Assembly: GCA_051531935.1 (NCBI GenBank)
Contig: JAOPTR010000007.1
Location: forward strand, 1 to 64,000
DNA length: 64,000 nt
Reading direction: 5' to 3'
Source of the DNA: OCS116 sp051531935
Lineage (GTDB): Bacteria; Pseudomonadota; Alphaproteobacteria; Rhizobiales; OSC116
Shown: in pieces, positions 18,675-31,300 of the stretch
Position numbering within the stretch: the stretch's first letter is position 1
Layout of the letters: every line of letters begins with the position of its first letter
Translations under genes and position numbers: made by a program
The notes under the pieces: model-generated
Seen by the model: only the letters and a program-made list of their open reading frames with translations
Database searches by the model: none
What the model was told of the DNA's origin: nothing

Positions 18675-19541
18675 GTGGAACTTGACTATTTGGCGACGGT
18701 TTTATTGTCATCTTTATCTAGTGCCTCAATTTTGCTCATTGCCACGCTCGGTTTAGGCGTGGTTTTTGGCCTTATGGGGGTAATTAATTTAGCCCATGGC
18801 GAGTTTTTAATGATGGGCGCTTATACCTCATTAACCGCCACGCAAATGGGCGTGCCTTATATTTTATCCATTCCGCTTGCGGTCATTGTTACCATGTTGT
18901 TTGGCGGCTTGGTCGAATGGGTTATTATACGGCGGTTATATGGCCGCATTTTTGATACCATGCTCGCCACATGGGGGCTGAGCATGGTTATGTATCAATC
19001 GGCAGTGCTGATTTTTGGCACGGCATCACCTGGCATTGGCATGCCATCAATTAACTTTAAAATTGGCGATTATAGCCTTGCTGTTTATCCCATTGCGATG
19101 ATTGCGGTGGTGACTATTTTGTTTTTATCGGTTTATTTTTTAATGACCAAAACCACCTATGGCATGCAAGCCCGTGCAGCCATTCAATTGCCAAAAATGG
19201 CCGAAGCCATCGGCATTAACGCGGCAAAAACCAACATGCTTACCTTTGCCATTGGCTGCGGGCTGGCGGGTTTCGCGGGGGCTATATTATTGCCAATTGT
19301 ACCTGCCACACCATCTATGGGGTTTACCTATTCTATCAAAGGGTTTTTAGGTGTTGTGGCTGCTGGGCCGATGGCATTGACGGGTTCTGGTTTGACCATT
19401 ATGGGGCTGGGCGGCGGCGCATCTATCATTGCAAGTTTTTGGGCATCGGTAGTGGGTGATGTTATGTTTTTTGTGGCGGTTGCGGTTATTTTATGGCGGT
19501 ATCCATTGGGTGTTTCGGCAAAATGGCGAGGTAAAATATGA
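18675..19541 (+). CDS. UrtB/LivH-like ABC transporter permease
   Basis: 288 residues. An ATG at 18669 abuts AGGGG (18664-18668) with no spacing, while the in-frame GTG at 18675 has a normal 6-nt gap, so GTG is preferred; the difference is two residues. The protein is a BPD_transp_2 permease with about 8 membrane helices and the family motif GVINLAHGEFLMMGAY near residue 33, plus a second-half motif region (GIGCGLAGFAGAILLP). It is an inner-membrane permease working with the fused permease-ATPase that starts inside its stop (ATGA, 19538-19541). The length of about 290 residues fits UrtB without its periplasmic N-terminal extension. Confidence 0.85.
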   Translation: MELDYLATVLLSSLSSASILLIATLGLGVVFGLMGVINLAHGEFLMMGAYTSLTATQMGVPYILSIPLAVIVTMLFGGLVEWVIIRRLYGRIFDTMLATWGLSMVMYQSAVLIFGTASPGIGMPSINFKIGDYSLAVYPIAMIAVVTILFLSVYFLMTKTTYGMQARAAIQLPKMAEAIGINAAKTNMLTFAIGCGLAGFAGAILLPIVPATPSMGFTYSIKGFLGVVAAGPMALTGSGLTIMGLGGGASIIASFWASVVGDVMFFVAVAVILWRYPLGVSAKWRGKI

Positions 19542-21331
19542 ACAATAGATTATATAAAAAATCTAGTCTTATATTGCCACTTATCGCCACAATGTTAGCA
19601 TTGATATTTGCCCCTTATTTGGATATTTACTTCGCCTTCATTGCAACATCTTGGCTAATTTTTGGCCTATTGGGAATGAGCTTAGACATTGTCTGGGGGC
19701 GTGGTGGTTTTTTAAGCCTTGGGCAAACGGTTGCTTATGGTTTGGGTGGTTGTTTTGGCAGCGTTTTAGCCATTAATATGGCTGCGTATTTTAGCCATTC
19801 GCTATTTTTTGCGTTATTGGCAGGGGCATTGGGTGGCGCAATGGCAGCGGCTTTATTGGGAGTTATTATATTTTACGCCCGTATGGGTGCGCTGCAAAGC
19901 ACGGTATTGTCTTACACATTCACGCTGTTGTTATGGACAGTGAGCCAAACATTTAAAGTAAAAATTGGCAATGCGGTGATTGGCGGTGATAATGGCCTGT
20001 CTAACATTCCAGGATTTATTGTTGGCTTTGGCGAAAATGCCGAAACATTGACCCCAAACCAAACATTTGCAGTTGTGGCATTGATATGTTCGATTGTTTA
20101 TTTTGTGAGCCGTTATTTATTAAACAGTCATTTTGGGCGCATTATAGATTGCATACGAATTGATGTACAAAAAACCGAATTGCTTGGTTATGATGTGAGA
20201 AAATATCAGCTATTAAACTTTGTCTACGCTGGTGGGGTTGCGGGTATTGCAGGCGCAATGTTTGGCCTTTGGGCAAATTATTTAAACCCCTCAATATTTT
20301 CGGTTCAGGAAGCCATGTTGGTGCCGATATTTGTGTTGGTCGGTGGTTTGGGTACGTTAAGTGGCGCGTTTGTTGGGGCGTTGTTAATTGGTGGCTTGTC
20401 ATTTTGGTTAGGAAGCGGCACCGTTGGCGGGCAAACCACGCTGATATTGGGCGGCGTTTTAATCATATTGGTTATGTATTTGAAAAACGGCATTTTAGGT
20501 AGTTTAGATACGCTTTATAAATATTTTTTACCAAATTACCAAAACAGCATTGAGCAGGCGCTTGAAGTTAAAATAGACAAAAATTTGGTCAAAACATTAT
20601 TTAGTAATACGGTCAGTCCCACATTCAGAATTGAAAACTTACTAAAGAAATTTGGCGGTGTAACCCCTGTCAATAATGTGAGCTATCAATTTAAATCTGG
20701 CAGACCATATGCGTTAATTGGGCCCAATGGCGCAGGTAAAACCAGTTTGCTCAAAACATCCATTGGCCTTTATATTCCAGATGGTGGCGAGGTTTTTTTG
20801 GCCAAGCAGAACATCAGTAAAAAACCAATTTTTGACCGCATTCGAATGGGTATGGGCGTTAAAAACCAAAAACCGCAATTATTTGGTGAGCTTTCCATTG
20901 AACAGAACTTGTGGATGGCTGGCTATGGTAAAACTCGTGATGATCTATATGCCCAAAAAACCAGTAAAGATATATGCAAAATGCTAGGTTTTGAAGCCAT
21001 TGCAAGCATAGCAGCAGATAAACTATCGCACGGCCAGAAACAATGGTTAGACATTGGTTTGCTGTTGTGCCTTGCTCCTGATGTGATGTTTTTTGACGAA
21101 CCTGCTGCAGGCATGACGGCAAAAGAAACAGAACAATTGGCGCATCTTATTGGCCTTTTGGCGCGCCATAGTATTGTGATCGTTGTTGAACATAATATGG
21201 ATTTTGTGGCCAGTTTAGATGCGCAGGTAATTATGCTGCATCAAGGCAGTATATATGCCGAAGGTGCGCTTGAAACACTGCGTCAAAACGAACACATTCT
21301 AGATTTATATTTAGGTAGGAGAGGGGCATGA
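19538..21331 (+). CDS. Fused UrtC-like permease and UrtD-like ATPase
   Basis: 597 residues combine two normally separate subunits. Residues 1-330 are a BPD_transp_2 permease with about 9-10 helices (GMSLDIVWGRGGFLSLGQ, the usual gating motif region). Residues 350-597 form an ABC ATPase: Walker A GPNGAGKTS near 395, signature LSHGQKQWLDIG near 497, Walker B VMFFDEPAAGMT near 518 and switch histidine EHNMDF near 551. LSHGQKQW with DEPxAGMT is characteristic of UrtD. The linker (about 330-350) follows the last helix on the cytoplasmic side, so the fusion is topologically sound. It overlaps the genes on both sides by ATGA, indicating translational coupling. No frameshift is visible at the junction. 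Confidence 0.9.
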   Translation: MNNRLYKKSSLILPLIATMLALIFAPYLDIYFAFIATSWLIFGLLGMSLDIVWGRGGFLSLGQTVAYGLGGCFGSVLAINMAAYFSHSLFFALLAGALGGAMAAALLGVIIFYARMGALQSTVLSYTFTLLLWTVSQTFKVKIGNAVIGGDNGLSNIPGFIVGFGENAETLTPNQTFAVVALICSIVYFVSRYLLNSHFGRIIDCIRIDVQKTELLGYDVRKYQLLNFVYAGGVAGIAGAMFGLWANYLNPSIFSVQEAMLVPIFVLVGGLGTLSGAFVGALLIGGLSFWLGSGTVGGQTTLILGGVLIILVMYLKNGILGSLDTLYKYFLPNYQNSIEQALEVKIDKNLVKTLFSNTVSPTFRIENLLKKFGGVTPVNNVSYQFKSGRPYALIGPNGAGKTSLLKTSIGLYIPDGGEVFLAKQNISKKPIFDRIRMGMGVKNQKPQLFGELSIEQNLWMAGYGKTRDDLYAQKTSKDICKMLGFEAIASIAADKLSHGQKQWLDIGLLLCLAPDVMFFDEPAAGMTAKETEQLAHLIGLLARHSIVIVVEHNMDFVASLDAQVIMLHQGSIYAEGALETLRQNEHILDLYLGRRGA

Positions 21332-22047
21332 ATAACACTCCAGACTTAATACTAAATATAAGCAACGCAACAGGTGGTTATGAGCAAAGTGACGTTATTA
21401 AAGGCATATCACTTACAGTAAAAAGGACTGAAATTGTGGCTTTGCTTGGCCGTAACGGTGCTGGTAAATCCACCCTCATGCGGTATATTATGGCACAATT
21501 GCCACTTGCTTCGGGGCAGGTGGAAATAATGGGGCAAAAGGCACCACAAAACACCGCGCAAAGAGTGCATGTGGGGCTTGGTTATGTGCCGCAAGGGCGG
21601 TTTATTTTTCCGCGTCTTACGGTAAAAGAGAATATTGCGGTGGCTGCAGCGACCCATAAACATAATGCCACCCAGGCTTTTGAACAAGCAGTAGACGATT
21701 TTCCGATATTGGCGCCTAAAGCCAATAATCTTGGTGGGAGCTTATCGGGTGGGCAGCAGCAAATTTTGGCGTTGGCCAGAGCCTTAGCAACCAAGCCACA
21801 AGTTTTGCTACTTGATGAACCCACAGAAGGTGTGCAGCCTTCTATCATTGATGAAATGATAGAAATTTTACAACGCATCAATACCCAACGCGGCATTGCC
21901 ATGCTGATTGCTGAACAGAATTTAGACTTTTGTTTAGCGTTAGCTAGTCGGGCCTATATTTTAGGTAATGGTAAATTGAAGGCTGAATTAAGCAGTGCCG
22001 ATTTAAAAGCAGATGAGCAATTGCAAAAGCAACATCTGGGTATTTAA
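21328..22047 (+). CDS. UrtE/LivF-like ABC transporter ATPase
   Basis: 239 residues, the usual size for UrtE/LivF. It has Walker A GRNGAGKST near 41, Q-loop region GYVPQGRFIFPRLTV near 90, signature LSGGQQQ near 139 and Walker B LLLDEPTEGVQP near 161. The run DEPTEGVQPSII and the VPQGR-IFPRLTV block fit UrtE better than LivF. It starts within the stop codon of the fused permease-ATPase and is the last gene of the operon; it supplies the second nucleotide-binding domain of the transporter. Downstream to 22360 only a weak CAATTA/TAATTG hairpin is visible. Confidence 0.85.
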   Translation: MNNTPDLILNISNATGGYEQSDVIKGISLTVKRTEIVALLGRNGAGKSTLMRYIMAQLPLASGQVEIMGQKAPQNTAQRVHVGLGYVPQGRFIFPRLTVKENIAVAAATHKHNATQAFEQAVDDFPILAPKANNLGGSLSGGQQQILALARALATKPQVLLLDEPTEGVQPSIIDEMIEILQRINTQRGIAMLIAEQNLDFCLALASRAYILGNGKLKAELSSADLKADEQLQKQHLGI

Positions 22048-22360
22048 ATAAATATGAATTGTTATTGGTTGCTTGTGTAGCTCAATTAATTTTAAGTGTA
22101 ATTGGTTTAATGTTTAATGTTTAATTTATTCTTGTTGTCCTAAGAATATCGCGAGTTGGTCTCTATACTATTCTTAATTGCTAATCAAATAAAATCCGTC
22201 ATTTTAACTATAGAAACCCGTAATTTGTATAATTACCTGTGATTTTCGGCGATTTCTTCGACATGTCTTATATCATAAAGTATAATAAATAATTAACTAT
22301 AATTTTTGTTGTCTTTATTTAAGCAACATTAGAGATATATCTATTTTAGGGGAACTTAAC
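22048..22360 (+). other. AT-rich intergenic leader of the RTX giant
   Basis: The 313-bp gap has no coding frame. It holds a weak hairpin after the ABC operon and a good ribosome site (AGGGGA) 7 nt before ATG 22361. No promoter could be assigned with confidence. Confidence 0.5.
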
Positions 22361-25300
22361 ATGCCGCCAATCACCACAAATTCAATTCTCGGAACGCCCA
22401 ATGATGACATCTTAGCTGATGAAGTGGGTGATGATCTGATCCGAGGTTATGCGGGTGACGACATCATTATTGGGCTAGATGGCAGCAATGATATTGATGC
22501 AGGTGCAGGAAATGACATTGTATTTGGTGGCATTGGTGATGATTTAATCGTAAGTGGCTCTGGTGATGATGCGGTTTTTGGCAGTGATGGCAATGACCAA
22601 ATTGAAGGCAATTCTGGCGCTGATTCACTTCATGGTGATGCGGGTGCGGATGTCATTCGTGGCGGTGGTGATGATGATTTTATCGCAGGTGGTGATGGGG
22701 CAGATCATTTGCGTGGTGAAGAAGGCGCTGACGAGATTTATGGTGATAATAATAACGACATTATTTTTGGCGGAAAAGGTGATGATGACCTTTATGGTGG
22801 CGCAGGCGTAGATATAATTTACGGCAATGACGATGCTGATCTTATTAGAGGTGATGATGGGGATGATTATTTATCTGGCGACGCTGGCAATGATGACATT
22901 AGAGGCGGCGCGGGCAATGACCTGATAAGAGGTGGTGATGGAGATGATGCCGCTTATGGTGATGAAGGTGATGACATTATTTATGGCAATGATGGCGCCG
23001 ATAGGCTGCATGGCGGTGCTGGCAACGACCGCGTGCGTGGCGGCGCAGGAAATGACTATATTCGTGGTAATGATGGTGCCGATGATTTGCGCGGTGACGC
23101 AGGAGATGACGTTATCAAGGGAGATGATGGCGAGGATAATATAAGCGGCGGATCTGGTAACGACCTTATATATGGTGATGGCGACAATGATCGTTTGAGC
23201 GGTGGTGCAGGTGATGACCGCATGCGCGGTGGCGAGGGAAATGACTATATTCGAGGCAATGAAGGTAATGACGATCTGCGCGGCGAAGATGGTGATGATG
23301 TTATTAAAGGTGATGAAGGCCAAGATAATATAAGCGGTGGTTCAGGTAACGACCTAATATATGGCGGTGCAGATGATGACCGTTTGAGCGGTGGATCTGG
23401 TGATGACCGTTTGCGCGGCGGCGATGGTGAAGACTATATTCGCGGTAACGATGGTGATGATGGCTTGCGTGGGAATGCAGGCGATGATGTGTTGAAAGGT
23501 GATGCAGGGGAAGATAATCTAAGTGGTGGCTCGGGTGACGACCAAATTTATGGCGGTGCTGACAATGATCACTTAACAGGTGGTGCTGGCGATGATCGGC
23601 TCAGTGGGGGTGATGGTGACGACAAATTTACCTATATATTAGTTGATAATATATCTGCAGCTGATGTCCACATTGGTGGGGCAGATGTTGATGCGCTAAT
23701 TTTATCTTTAACCAGTGCCGAATGGGCAAATGTAGACATTCAAGCTGATATTCATGCCTTTGAAAGCTACCTTGCTGCGAATATAGACTCAAGCACTGGC
23801 GAAATTAATGGCTCTAGCTATCATTTTTCTCAATTTGGCCTGACGGTGTCTAGCATCGAAAAAATGAAATTGCTTGTCGATGGCATAGTTACGAATCCCA
23901 ACCAAACAAATGCCGCCCCTAATGCTGCGCCTGTTAATGGCTCTGCTGTTGAAAATGGTGGTCAAGTGACAATTACTGCGCAATTTACAGACCCAGACGA
24001 TGATACCCATAGTTTCACAATAGATAGCGCGGGCACGTTGGGCGTGGTTGTAGATAATGGCGACGGTACTTTTGCTTACAACCCGAATGGAGCTTTTGAA
24101 AGCTTGGCTGCAGGCGAAACAACAACTGATACATTTTCTTATACCGTTTATGATGCCCATGGCGGTGCGGATACCGCCACTGTCACCATGGCAATTACTG
24201 GCACAAATGATGCGCCAACCATAGGCATTATTTCGGCTGCACAATCATCAGGTGATGCGCCATTTGTTTTAAGCGCAACGATTACTGATGTTGACGCTTC
24301 GGATGTGCATGTGGTCTCAATAGATACAACAGGCACATTAGGCACAATTACCAATAATGGTGATGGCACATTTAGTTATGATCAAGATGGTGTATTTTCG
24401 AGCTTAGCACCAGGTCAAGTGGCAACCGATACGTTCAGCTACACAGTAGATGACGGCCATGGCGGAACCAATACCCAAACAGCAAATATTGCCATCACTG
24501 GCGCACTGCCTGAAGAACCATCGTTAGAGTTTCTAGGCCCACTAGTGCAAGAGGGAGGAGAATTCTTAGTTAATACTCGTAATGAAGGCGGGCAGGCATT
24601 TCCAACAATCACGGGGTTAGATGGTGGCGGCTTTGTTGTCACCTGGTCGACAGACAACCCAATTGATGACGGCCATAGCAATGCTATAAAAGCGCAAATG
24701 TACGATGAGGCAGGCAATGCCCTTGGTGATGAATTTTTAGTGAATACTCAATTCAGTGGCCCGCAGGTCATTCCAGATATTGCTAGTTTAGTTGGGGGTG
24801 GTTTTGTCATCACATGGCAAGGACCCGATCCATATGATCATACGGTTCAGGCGGCTGCCAAAGCACAAATATTTGATAGCACAGGCAATGCTGTGGGCTC
24901 GGAATTTGGGTTTAATGACGAGAATGTCTTTTATCAATTTTCTCCAAAAGTTGGAGGCTTGGTTGATGGAGGTTTTGTTATCACTTGGATTGTTGATCAT
25001 TCAATTGATGATGGCAGTGACTATGCCATTAAAGCTCAGGTGTTTAATGCTTCTGGTGGGCTTGTTGGCGATGAATTCTTGGTCAACAGCCAACATGCAG
25101 GTCGCCAAAATGAGCAAGCCATCACTGGGCTAGAAGGCGGTGGCTTTGTCATCAGCTGGACAACGCCAGAAACCAATAATGATGGAAGTATTTCAGCGGT
25201 CAAAGCGCAAGTTTATGATGCAGTTGGTGAGCAAATTGGGGGTGAATTCCTTATCAATACCCAGAATTCTGGAATTCAAAGACAATCAACAATAACGAGC

Positions 25301-28300
25301 TTGGATGATGGTGGATTTGTCGTGTCGTGGATGACAATCACTAGCAATGATGAGGGTAGCAGCTATGCTATTAAAGCGCAGATATATGATGCTTTGGCTG
25401 CGCCTGTGGGGAATGAATTTTTAGTGAATAGTCAGCCTTCGAGTGGTCATTATAGCCCGATAATTACTAGTCTTGATAATGGCGGCTTTGTCATTATATG
25501 GCAATCTAATGATGAAGGTGACAAAACGATAAAAGCGCAAGAGTATAACGGATTGGGTGATGCCGTCGGCGAAGAATTACTAGTTGCCGATGGAATTGTT
25601 TTATCTACCAACAATGCCCATGTCGCTAATTTATCTGGCGATGGTTTTGTGGTTGCTTGGCATGATAAAGAAACAATTGATAGTTTTTGGATAAAAGCCC
25701 AAATATATCGTGCGAGTGAGGACGGTAACTTTATTGATGGCGAGACATCTAATTTTGGCATCATTGCCGAATTACACCCAAACCATGCAGCAGATACGCT
25801 TGGTGACGTGACTATTTCGGGCGTGCCGAGCGCAGCTACATTTAGCCAAGGAACCAATAATGGAGATGGCACATGGACATTGTCTCAAGACCAACTAAAA
25901 GGGCTGCAAGTTACTTTTGAGAGTAATTATAGTGGTGATTTTGATCTTGGAATTAGTGTAACTTCTACCGATGAAAATGGTATTGAAACAACACGCACTA
26001 TAGCGGTTTCAACGGTTGTAACCGATGTCGATCACGCGCCAGAATTTGCCGATGAAACCACATTAGAAGTTACAATAAATGAAGGCACAACAGCTGTTGC
26101 CACGGCTGAAGCTGTGGATTTAGATGGTGATGCGATTAGTTATTCATTAAGTGGTGATGATGCATTGCTGTTTAATGTGGATGCCAATGGCGTGGTAACA
26201 TTTAATAATGCGCCTAACCATAGCATCCCAGCTGATGTGGGTGCAGATAATATATACAATCTTAACTTGGTCGCTACAGATAGTGGCAATTTAAGCACGA
26301 CTAAAAATATTGTGGTGACAGTTGCTGAATTTGCTGAACCGTCTTTAGAATTAGTAGGTCTGAATTTACAATCTGGCACAGAGTTTTTGGTCAATAGCGG
26401 GCATGTGAGTGCGCAATATGATCCATCAATATCGGGTTTAGACGGAGGCGGTTTTATTGCCACATGGACAACCGATAACTTTACCGATGACAACAGTGCT
26501 CAGGCAGTAAAAGCTCAGATGTTTGATGCCGAAGGCGGCCTTGTTGGCACTGAATTCTTGGTGAATAGCCAGCACACGGCTTCCCAATATGACCCCATCG
26601 TTACTGGCCTGGATGGTGGTGGTTTTATCATCACTTGGCGCACAAATAATTACGATGATGATGGCAATAAATTTGCGATAAAAGCTCAGCTATTTGATGC
26701 GGCGGGAGACCCTGTCGCAGGCGAATTTTTGGTCAATAGCTTGCATTATAGTTATCAATTTACCCCTGTTGCGACAGGTCTTGATGGTGGCGGTTTTGTC
26801 ATTACATGGCAAACGGCAAGTGCGGGTGATGATGGGCATGGCCCTGCGATTAAAGCGCAAATATATGATGCTGCAGGCAACACTGTTGGCAGTGAGTTTT
26901 TGGTTAATTCTGAACATGCTGGCAACCAATTAGAACCCACAATTTCTGGCTTAGTTGGCGGCGGTTTTGTTATTGTTTGGACCACTCGGAATGGCAGTCA
27001 AGATAATGACGGTTGGGCAATTAAAGCGCAATTATATGATGCAGCGGGCGACCTCGTTGATGGTGAGTTTTTGGTCAACAGCCAACATATTGATAACCAA
27101 CATGTACCTACAGTTTCTAGCCTAGATAATGGTGGTTTTGTCATCGCTTGGCAAACTGAAAACGAACTTGACGATACGCACGGAGCAGCGGTTAAAGCAC
27201 AGATATATGACGGATCTGCTGCGCCAGTTGGCCTTGAATTTCTAGTGAATAGTCAAGTTTTTAGCCATCAGGTTACGCCGTCAATTACAGGGCTTTCTGA
27301 TGGTAGTTTTGTTGTTGTGTGGACAACGGGCGATGCAAATGCTGATGGCAGTGGTTCTGCCATTAAAGCCCAATTGTATGATGAAACAGGCAGTGCAATT
27401 GGCGACGAATTTTTGGTGAATGACGGGCATGCTGGTGAGCAATATGAACCGATAGTTGCGGCTCTTGATGACGGCAGTTTTGTTGTTACATGGACTACGC
27501 ATAATTCGCTTGATGATGGCAGCGGCTCGGCCGTTAAAGCCAAAATATTTAAGTTGGAAAATGGTCATAGTTTTGCCGATGGTGAAATTGCTAACTTTAA
27601 TATTCTTACCGCACTCCACCCGAACCATTTGAGTGATACGCTTGGTGATGTAACTATTTCGGGTGTGCCGAACGAGGCGACTTTTAGCCAAGGCACAAAT
27701 AATGGGGATGGTACGTGGACAATCAGCCAAGCGCAATTAACAGGCTTGCAAATTACATTTGATGGCGATTATAGCGGCAGCTTTAATTTTGGCCTAACAG
27801 TTACCTCTACGGACGGTAATGGCGTAGAAAGTACAACAAATATTTTGGTTCCAGTGGCAGTGGTCGATGTCGCTCATCTGCCAGAGTTTACTGCAGATAC
27901 AGCCTTGGCTATAAACGTAAATGAAGGCCAAACAGCGGTAACCACATTAACCGCTACAGATTTAGATGGCGAAGTTTTAGATTATACACTTACAGGTGCT
28001 GACCATGCATTATTTGAGGTAAATGCCAATGGTGTAATTACATTTGCCGACATACCAGATTTTGACACACCATTAGATGTTGGTGGCGATAATGTTTATA
28101 ACATAACGCTAAATGCTGCTGACGCTAATGACACTGCTGTGCGTGATGTTGTGATTACGGTTGATGATTTTGACGAGCCAACATTAGAATTTCTAAGTTT
28201 CGGAACGCCGACAAGCGACGAATTTTTAGTGAATAGTCAGCATATAGATTATCAATATTCACCAACAATGGTCGGTTTGAATGCTGGCGGATTTGTTATT

Positions 28301-31300
28301 ATTTGGGTAACTAGTGATGGCGCCGCTGACGGCAGCGGTTCTGCACTTAAAGCGCAGATGTATGACATGGCTGGTGTGGCAAGTGGTGGAGAATTTTTAG
28401 TCAATAGCGAATCAGATTCTAGCCAATCTGAGCCCTCAGTTGCCGCTTTAACTAGTGGCGGTTTTGTGATTTCGTGGAGCACAGCAGATATAAATGCAGA
28501 CGGAAGTGGCTCTGCAATAAAAACCCAAATATATGATGCTTCTGGCAATCCAGTTGGCAACGAAACATTAGTGAATACTGAGCATGAAAATTTTCAAAAT
28601 TCACCAGCAATCGCAGGCCTAATAGATGGTGGCTTTGTTATTTCGTGGACTACAACCGATGTGAACGGGGATGGCAGCGGATCTTCAATAAAAGCTCAGA
28701 TGTATAACGCTACAGGTGGGTTAGTGGGCAGTGAATTTTTGGTCAATAGTCAACACACCGCTGCGCAATACTTGCCTTCAATTACTGGTTTGGATAATGG
28801 CGGGTTCGTCATCACTTGGCGTACGGACAATACCAATGATGACGGTAGTGGCTCAGCAATTAAAGCTCAGATATACGATGCACTTGGCGGCTCCATTGGT
28901 GGCGAACTTCTTATCAATAGCCAATTTACGAGTGTTCAGCAATTCCCAACAATTGTGGGTTTAAATGGTGGTGGTTTTGTTATTACATGGCACACTAATA
29001 ATACCAATGATGATGGCAGTGGTTCAGCGATTAAAGCGCAAATTTTCAATGATACTGGCGGTAAAGTTGGTGTTGAATTTTTGATAAATAGTCAGCTTGC
29101 TGGCAATCAGCTTTTGCCTGAAGTGGCAAGCTTAAGTAATGGTGGTTTTGTTGTCACATGGTATACGACGAGTGTAGATGGTGATGGAAATAGTGGCGCG
29201 GTAAAGGCACAGATATTTGATGAAAGCGGTCTTGCTGTTGGTGAAGAACTTCTGCTCAATAACCTGCATTTTGGCGATCAATTTGGCCCTATAGTCACCG
29301 GCTTAATAGATGGAGGTTTTTCAACGAGTTGGCAGACTTCGAACACAAATGATGACGGCAGTGGCTCGGCTATTAAAGCCCGAATATATCACCCAACTGA
29401 CAAAGCTCATTATTATGATAACGAGATTTCTGACTTTAATATCATCGCCCAACTTCATCCTAGCCATTTAAGCGATACACTTGGTGATGTAACCATTTCG
29501 GGTGTGCCGAGCGAGGCGACTTTTAACCAAGGCACAAATAATGGGGATGGCACGTGGACAATCAGCCAAGCACAATTAACTGGCTTGCAAATTACCTTCG
29601 ATGGCGATTATAGCGGTAACCTCAATTTTGGCCTCAGTGTTACATCTACTGACAGCATTGGTGGCGAAACCACAACAAATATAATTGTGCCAGTGGTTGT
29701 GAGTGATATTGCTCACGCACCAGAATTTACGGATGACACGGTTTTAAATCTAAATGTTTCGGAGGGCCATGCAGCCGTAACCACTTTGGCTGCAAGTGAT
29801 TTAGATGGTGATCTACTTAATTACACACTCTCAGGTGATGATGGCAATCTATTTGATGTAGACGCTAACGGTGTGATTACATTTACTGATGCGCCCGATT
29901 TTGAAACGCCTTTAGATATGGGTGCGGATAATATTTATAACATCACACTAAATGCTGCAGATGCCACAAGCACAGCTTCACGCGATGTAGTGATAAATGT
30001 TGGTGATATTGATGAGCCATCTATCTCGATTTCAAACAGTTTCCATGCAACTGGCGGTGAATTTTTGGTGAATAGCCAACATTTTAGCAATCAATTTCAA
30101 CCCGCGATTACAACCCTAGAGGATGGTGGTTTTGTTATCACATGGCATACAACAAATTCAGGTGATGATGGTAGTGGATTTGCCGTTAAAGCGCAAATGT
30201 ATGATGCGGATGGCGGCGCAATTGGGGGAGAGTTTTTGGTCAATAGTGAACATGATTTTTCACAACGCGGGCAAGCAGTTTCTGGCCTAAAAGGCGGCGG
30301 GTTTGTTATTTCTTGGTATACTGAAAACGTAGCTGATGACGGTAGTGGTGCAGCAATTAAAGCCCAAATATATGATGTTTCAGGTGGCGTTGTTGGTGGC
30401 GAGTTTTTGGTCAACACCTTACATTTGAGCGATCAATATTTACCAACAATAGCACCTTTAAATGATGGCGGATTTGTCATCACGTGGCGCACAAATGGCG
30501 GGGAAGATGGAAGCGGCACTGCGATTAAAGCCCAGATTCATAACGCGTCTGGCGGCATTGTCATAAGCGAGTTTTTAGTGAATAGTCAACATCATGATCA
30601 CCAATTTGAACCAGTGGTTGCAAGTTTAACTAATGGCGGATTTGTCATCACGTGGCAAACTGCAAGTGCGCTTGAAGACGGCAGTGGTGCCGCGATAAAA
30701 GCTCAAATGTACGATGCCACAGGCAGTGCAATTGGGGGTGAGTTTTTGATCAATAGTGAACACGCAAATAGTCAATTCTCCCCCACCATTACGGGTTTAA
30801 ATAATGGTGGTTTTGTCATTACATGGTTTACGACTAATAGCGGTGATGATGGCAGTCATGGTGCAATTAAAGCGCAGATTTATAACGCTTCTGGCGCCCC
30901 AATTGGTGGGGAGTTTTTGGTTAACTCTGAATATGAAAATCATCAGTATGAGCCATCAATTACCGGTTTAAGTGATGGGGGTTTCGTTATCACATGGTAC
31001 ACTCAAAACTTTAGTGATGATGGAAATGGAACGGCGATAAAGGCCCGAATTTACGATGCCACAGGCGCAGCAATGGGCGAAGAGTTCTTGGTCAACAGCC
31101 AGCATTTGACCAATCAATATGAACCGAGAATTACAGCTTTAGAGGATGGTGGTTTTGTCATCACTTGGTATTCTTTTTATTCTGGTGATGACGGTAGTGG
31201 CAGTTCAGTAAAAGCTCAAATGTACCAATCAAGCGCAGAAGGTCATTATAATGATGGCGAATCATATGTCTTTAATATCAATACACAACTTCACCCCGAT

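Noticed and set aside
22871..23323. 150-codon minus-strand open frame opposite the RTX repeats
   Set aside because: The repeat periodicity keeps the reverse frame open and gives an Ile/Thr/Val-rich low-complexity product with no ribosome site; the plus-strand RTX reading is unmistakable.
23003..23569. CRISPR-like array of 189-bp repeats
   Set aside because: Repeats are contiguous, coding and encode RTX nonapeptides, with no distinct spacers.
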